64,000 bases of DNA, from NCBI RefSeq assembly GCF_000423785.1, contig NZ_AUIQ01000003.1, positions 1 through 64,000 of the forward strand, given 5' to 3'. Below the pieces are notes generated by a model, which was given only the letters and a program-made list of their open reading frames with translations, was not told where the DNA came from and ran no database searches. Position 1 is the first letter of the stretch. Every line of letters begins with the position of its first letter. This document shows, one piece after another, positions 61,189-64,000 of this stretch. Made by a program: the position numbers and the translations under genes. This DNA is from Tetragenococcus muriaticus DSM 15685. Its GTDB lineage: Bacteria > Bacillota > Bacilli > Lactobacillales > Enterococcaceae.

Positions 61189-62061
61189 TTGAAAAAACAA
61201 AAGAGTTATAAAGACGAAACGGGGAAATTATACTTAATTCCGACGCCTATTGGAAATTTAGAAGATATGAGTGTGCGTGGGGTAAAAATATTGGATGCTG
61301 CGGACCTGATCGCTAGTGAGGATACTAGAAATACGCAAAAGTTATTAAATCATTTTGATATTGCAGCTGAACAAAAAAGTTTACATGAACATAATTATAA
61401 ACAACGCATTCCGGAATTTTTAAAGTTATTAAAACAAGGAAAAACGATCGCTCAAGTAAGCGATGCAGGGATGCCTTCGATTAGTGACCCTGGACAAGAG
61501 TTGGTAACTGCTTGTATCCAAGAAGAAATTGCTGTTATCTCTTTGCCAGGCCCAACAGCTGGGCTGACGGCTTTAATTGCTTCTGGTTTAACCGCTCAAC
61601 CATATTATTTTTATGGTTTTTTACCACGTAAGAAAAACGAACAGCAGAATGAGTTGAAAAATTTAGTGACAATGAAAGCAACCTTACTATTTTACGAATC
61701 CCCTAATCGTTTAAAAAATACGATAACAAATATGACTGAAGTGTTCCATGAACAAAGACAAGCGGTTATTTGTCGGGAGTTAACAAAAATTCATGAAGAA
61801 TATCTAAGAGGAACTTTATCAGAGTTAAAAGAATATTTAAATGAAACCCCGATAAAGGGAGAATGCTGCTTGCTTGTTGAAGGTCAAATAGAACAAGAAA
61901 AAGAAAATAGTCAAACTTTGCAAGAGCCTTTAAAGGTTCAAGTAGAACGGTTAATTACCGAAGGTTTCAAACCCAATACTGCCATTAAAGAAATAGCTAA
62001 GCAAAATGGTTTAAAAAAGCAAGTGGTTTATAATGATTACCATGATTTGAAGCAGTCATAA
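61189..62061 (+). CDS. rsmI: 16S rRNA (cytidine(1402)-2'-O)-methyltransferase
   Basis: Methylates the ribose of C1402 in 16S rRNA. The 290-residue TP-methylase-fold protein has LIPTPIGNLEDMS (residues 15-27), SEDTRNT, QVSDAGMPSISDPG near residue 90, and PGPTAGLTALIASGL. A C-terminal helical region follows. TTG at 61189 follows TGGAGGGAA. A terminator-like hairpin separates it from yabA. Confidence 0.95.
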   Translation: MKKQKSYKDETGKLYLIPTPIGNLEDMSVRGVKILDAADLIASEDTRNTQKLLNHFDIAAEQKSLHEHNYKQRIPEFLKLLKQGKTIAQVSDAGMPSISDPGQELVTACIQEEIAVISLPGPTAGLTALIASGLTAQPYYFYGFLPRKKNEQQNELKNLVTMKATLLFYESPNRLKNTITNMTEVFHEQRQAVICRELTKIHEEYLRGTLSELKEYLNETPIKGECCLLVEGQIEQEKENSQTLQEPLKVQVERLITEGFKPNTAIKEIAKQNGLKKQVVYNDYHDLKQS

Positions 62062-62112
62062 TAATTTGCAAGGGAACGTTCGTTTGTGTATAATGGAATT
62101 GAGGTGGAAAAG

Positions 62113-63234
62113 ATGACTGGCTTACAGTTTCCGTTAAAAAACGATACGTCGCGTAAAATTATTCATATTGACATGGATGCTTTTTTTGCTTCAGTTGAGG
62201 AAAGAGATGACCCAAAACTAGCAGAGCACCCGCTTATCATTGCGCGTCATCCTAAAGATACAGGAGGGCGCGGAGTCGTTACAACGGCAAATTACAAAGC
62301 ACGTAAATTTGGGATTCATTCAGCAATGAGTGCGCAAAAAGCTTACGAACTATGTCCTCATGCTACTTTTTTTCCAGGAAACCAGCAAAAATATCGAGCA
62401 ATTTCTCAACAAGTACGAGAAATTTTTCATCGTTACACAGATATTATTGAACCTGTGTCGATTGATGAGGCATATTTGGATGTGACGAATAATAAAATAA
62501 AGAGCAGTTCTGCGATAAAAATTGCTAGATTGATCCAACATGATATTTGGCAAGAGCTACATTTAACTTGCTCTGCTGGTGTAAGTTATAATAAATTTTT
62601 AGCTAAGTTAGCTTCTGACTACCAAAAACCAAAAGGTCTAACAGTGGTAACGCCAGAAGAGGCTGTTGATTTTTTACAAGATTTGCCCATCGAAAAATTT
62701 CATGGTGTTGGTAAAAAAACAGTTCCTAGAATGTATGAATTAGAGATTTATACAGGAAAAGATCTTTATCAAAAAAGCGAAATGGAACTCATTCAGGAAT
62801 TTGGCAAAATGGGATACTCTCTTTATCGTAAAGTTCGGGGAATACATAATTCGCCCGTTCAAATTACAAGGAAGCGGAAATCTGTCGGACGTGAGCGAAC
62901 ATACGCTAAGCCTTTAACGAGTGAACAAGCATGTCTAACAGAGTTAAGAGTGATGGCTGCTGAAGTTATGCAAAGTTTAAAAAAAGAACAAAAACATGGG
63001 AAAACCGTCGTTTTAAAATTGCGCTATTCTGATTTTGAAACAATGACAAAAAGGATAACAGCACAAGAATATGTTTATCAAAAAGATGCTATTTTTTCTC
63101 AAGCAAGTTTACTTTTTGAAGAAGTGGCTCAGGTGGAAAAAGGCGTACGCCTTTTAGGCATTACTTTGACCAATTTGGATCCACTAACTTATGAAAATAT
63201 TGTACTTCCATTGTGGGAAACAGGTGGTTCATAA
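62113..63234 (+). CDS. dinB: DNA polymerase IV
   Basis: A 373-residue Y-family translesion polymerase. The palm motif HIDMDAFFASVE lies near residue 17, the catalytic SIDEAYLDV near 117, and the HhH-like KFHGVGKKT near 195. A C-terminal little-finger domain follows. ATG at 62113 follows GAGGTGG; the open frame from 62086 lacks a site. No obvious SOS box precedes it. A hairpin repeat lies downstream. Confidence 0.94.
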   Translation: MTGLQFPLKNDTSRKIIHIDMDAFFASVEERDDPKLAEHPLIIARHPKDTGGRGVVTTANYKARKFGIHSAMSAQKAYELCPHATFFPGNQQKYRAISQQVREIFHRYTDIIEPVSIDEAYLDVTNNKIKSSSAIKIARLIQHDIWQELHLTCSAGVSYNKFLAKLASDYQKPKGLTVVTPEEAVDFLQDLPIEKFHGVGKKTVPRMYELEIYTGKDLYQKSEMELIQEFGKMGYSLYRKVRGIHNSPVQITRKRKSVGRERTYAKPLTSEQACLTELRVMAAEVMQSLKKEQKHGKTVVLKLRYSDFETMTKRITAQEYVYQKDAIFSQASLLFEEVAQVEKGVRLLGITLTNLDPLTYENIVLPLWETGGS

Positions 63235-63308
63235 ATGAAAAAGTTTTTTACATGATAAGACAATATGAGCGAACTTTGTGGTTGCTATCGAATGAACGAA
63301 ACAGTGCA

Positions 63309-63401
63309 AGTAAAAATAAGAAAAATATCCGAGCTATACAAGAAATGATTCCTGCTATCACGCAGTCGATCTTATTAAATAGCTCGGATATTTTATTACT
63401 T
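63309..63401. repeat. Second copy of the hairpin repeat core
   Basis: TATCCGAGCTAT (63326-63337) pairs perfectly with ATAGCTCGGATA (63379-63390), extended by AAGTAA/TTACTT at the outside, and a CTGC-N6-GCAG hairpin sits at 63352-63365. The arm TATCCGA and the CTGC/GCAGTCG core match the element at 52919-53073. It lies between convergent dinB and nrdG and may act as a terminator. Confidence 0.7.
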
Positions 63402-63407
63402 AAAAAA

Positions 63408-64000
63408 TTAAATTAACTTTTGTTTTTTTATCTGTTCATACTGGTTGCTAGCATCACGACATTTTTCCCAAATAACTGCTTGTCCAGTATCTAATGATTT
63501 TTTTACATCAATAATTCGTTGATTACGGCTGCCACGAAACTGCAAGTTTAAATCTTTTTTATCTATCTCAAAACGACCATCGACCAATATATCAATTTTT
63601 GCAAGTAGATCAAGTTTATCTTCAGTATCTTGTAGTAATTCTTCAAAGGTATAACCAGACCAACTCCATATGTCTTTTTTATTTCCATAAGTTTGTCTTG
63701 TTCGGTTAACCACTTGTAGACAAACTTCAGTATTCAAAAATGGTTCTCCTCCTAAAAGGGTTAGCCCTTGCACATATTCTGGCGCTAAATCGTTGATAAT
63801 TTGTTCTTCTAATTCTTGGGTAAAAGGTGTGCCGTAGCGAAAGCTTTGGACAGCTCTATTAAAGCAACCTTTACAGGCAAAAAGACAGCCGCTTACGTAT
63901 AAACTGTTTCTTACCCCTTCACCATCAACAAAGTTAAATGGTTTGTAATCTGCAATATAGTTTTGACTATAATCCTTTGCTTGCCACTCTTTAGGTTTTG
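63408..64000 (-). CDS. nrdG: Anaerobic ribonucleotide reductase-activating protein, 5' end missing
   Basis: A radical-SAM enzyme that makes the glycyl radical on NrdD for dNTP synthesis without oxygen. The frame is open through the right edge, so the start lies outside. The iron-sulfur motif CLFACKGC is visible in the N-terminal part, preceded by FNFVDGEGVRNSLYVSGC, and LTLLGGEPF follows. The visible portion of 197 residues covers nearly all of a normal NrdG. nrdD would be expected just beyond the window. The 3' end faces dinB. Confidence 0.92.
   Translation of the reverse strand, partial: KPKEWQAKDYSQNYIADYKPFNFVDGEGVRNSLYVSGCLFACKGCFNRAVQSFRYGTPFTQELEEQIINDLAPEYVQGLTLLGGEPFLNTEVCLQVVNRTRQTYGNKKDIWSWSGYTFEELLQDTEDKLDLLAKIDILVDGRFEIDKKDLNLQFRGSRNQRIIDVKKSLDTGQAVIWEKCRDASNQYEQIKKQKLI

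Noticed and set aside
63252-63416. Small protein-coding gene downstream of dinB
   Set aside because: No ribosome site before the ATG, and the frame runs through the hairpin repeat; the structure explains the sequence better.

Overview
The window is a low-GC Gram-positive chromosome segment. Gene content and sequence style point to the Enterococcaceae. Lactobacillales-type RecD2, CoiA, MecA, Spx, YabA, CbpB and PepF are all present, as is a small bacterial-type SRP RNA, and the genome carries a complete-looking acetyl-branch lysine gene set. A Tetragenococcus-like species is my best guess, but that is inference; no rRNA or other decisive marker is present.

Layout. 1-256: 3' end of a group II intron, abutting the stop codon of dapH. 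259-6058: two divergent lysine operons, dapA-dapB-dapH on the minus strand and deacetylase-lysA-dapF on the plus strand. dapB carries a one-base deletion, so the pathway is probably broken in this strain unless this is a sequencing error. 6143-12820: membrane zinc peptidase, a small membrane-anchored protein, tadA, SRP RNA, tRNA-Pro, the yunD-yutD-yutF-membrane protein group, and lipoate ligase. 12935-24222: an MdoB-like phosphoglycerol transferase, efp, an AraC regulator, an ABC exporter with a divergent TetR regulator, a fluoride riboswitch with two fluC genes, trmN6 with a GIY-YIG gene, plsC and sbcD. 24212-34915: sbcC, a SWIM/SNF2 helicase, spx, mecA, coiA and pepF. 35004-39486: a CYTH protein, then relQ-nadK-rluA type-mgtE packed as an operon. 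39605-45437: cutC, an RlmA-like methyltransferase, trmL, a phosphatase and recD2. 45438-46211: a gene-poor stretch with a probable 250-nt RNA and a broken small gene. 46212-52081: queT, cbpB, rpmG-secE-nusG, a lipoprotein lipase, and the rplKA and rplJL ribosomal operons with their leaders. 52264-55845: an NmrA-like protein and a beta-glucoside PTS IIC/phospho-beta-glucosidase pair. 56052-62061: the conserved dnaX-ybaB-recR-tmk-darA-holB-yabA-rsmI replication and repair cluster. 62113-64000: dinB and a truncated nrdG.

Most of the sequence is ordinary core genome. The parts I could not explain from known families are mostly non-coding: (i) a minus-strand RNA candidate at 45806-45552 with a strong promoter, two nested stem domains and an intrinsic terminator; (ii) four tandem hairpin units of about 41 bp (42680-42831) in front of recD2; (iii) a three-hairpin small RNA candidate at about 41248-41359; (iv) a modular hairpin repeat present at 52919-53073 and, in shortened form, at 63309-63401. 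None of these could be tested by search or folding here.
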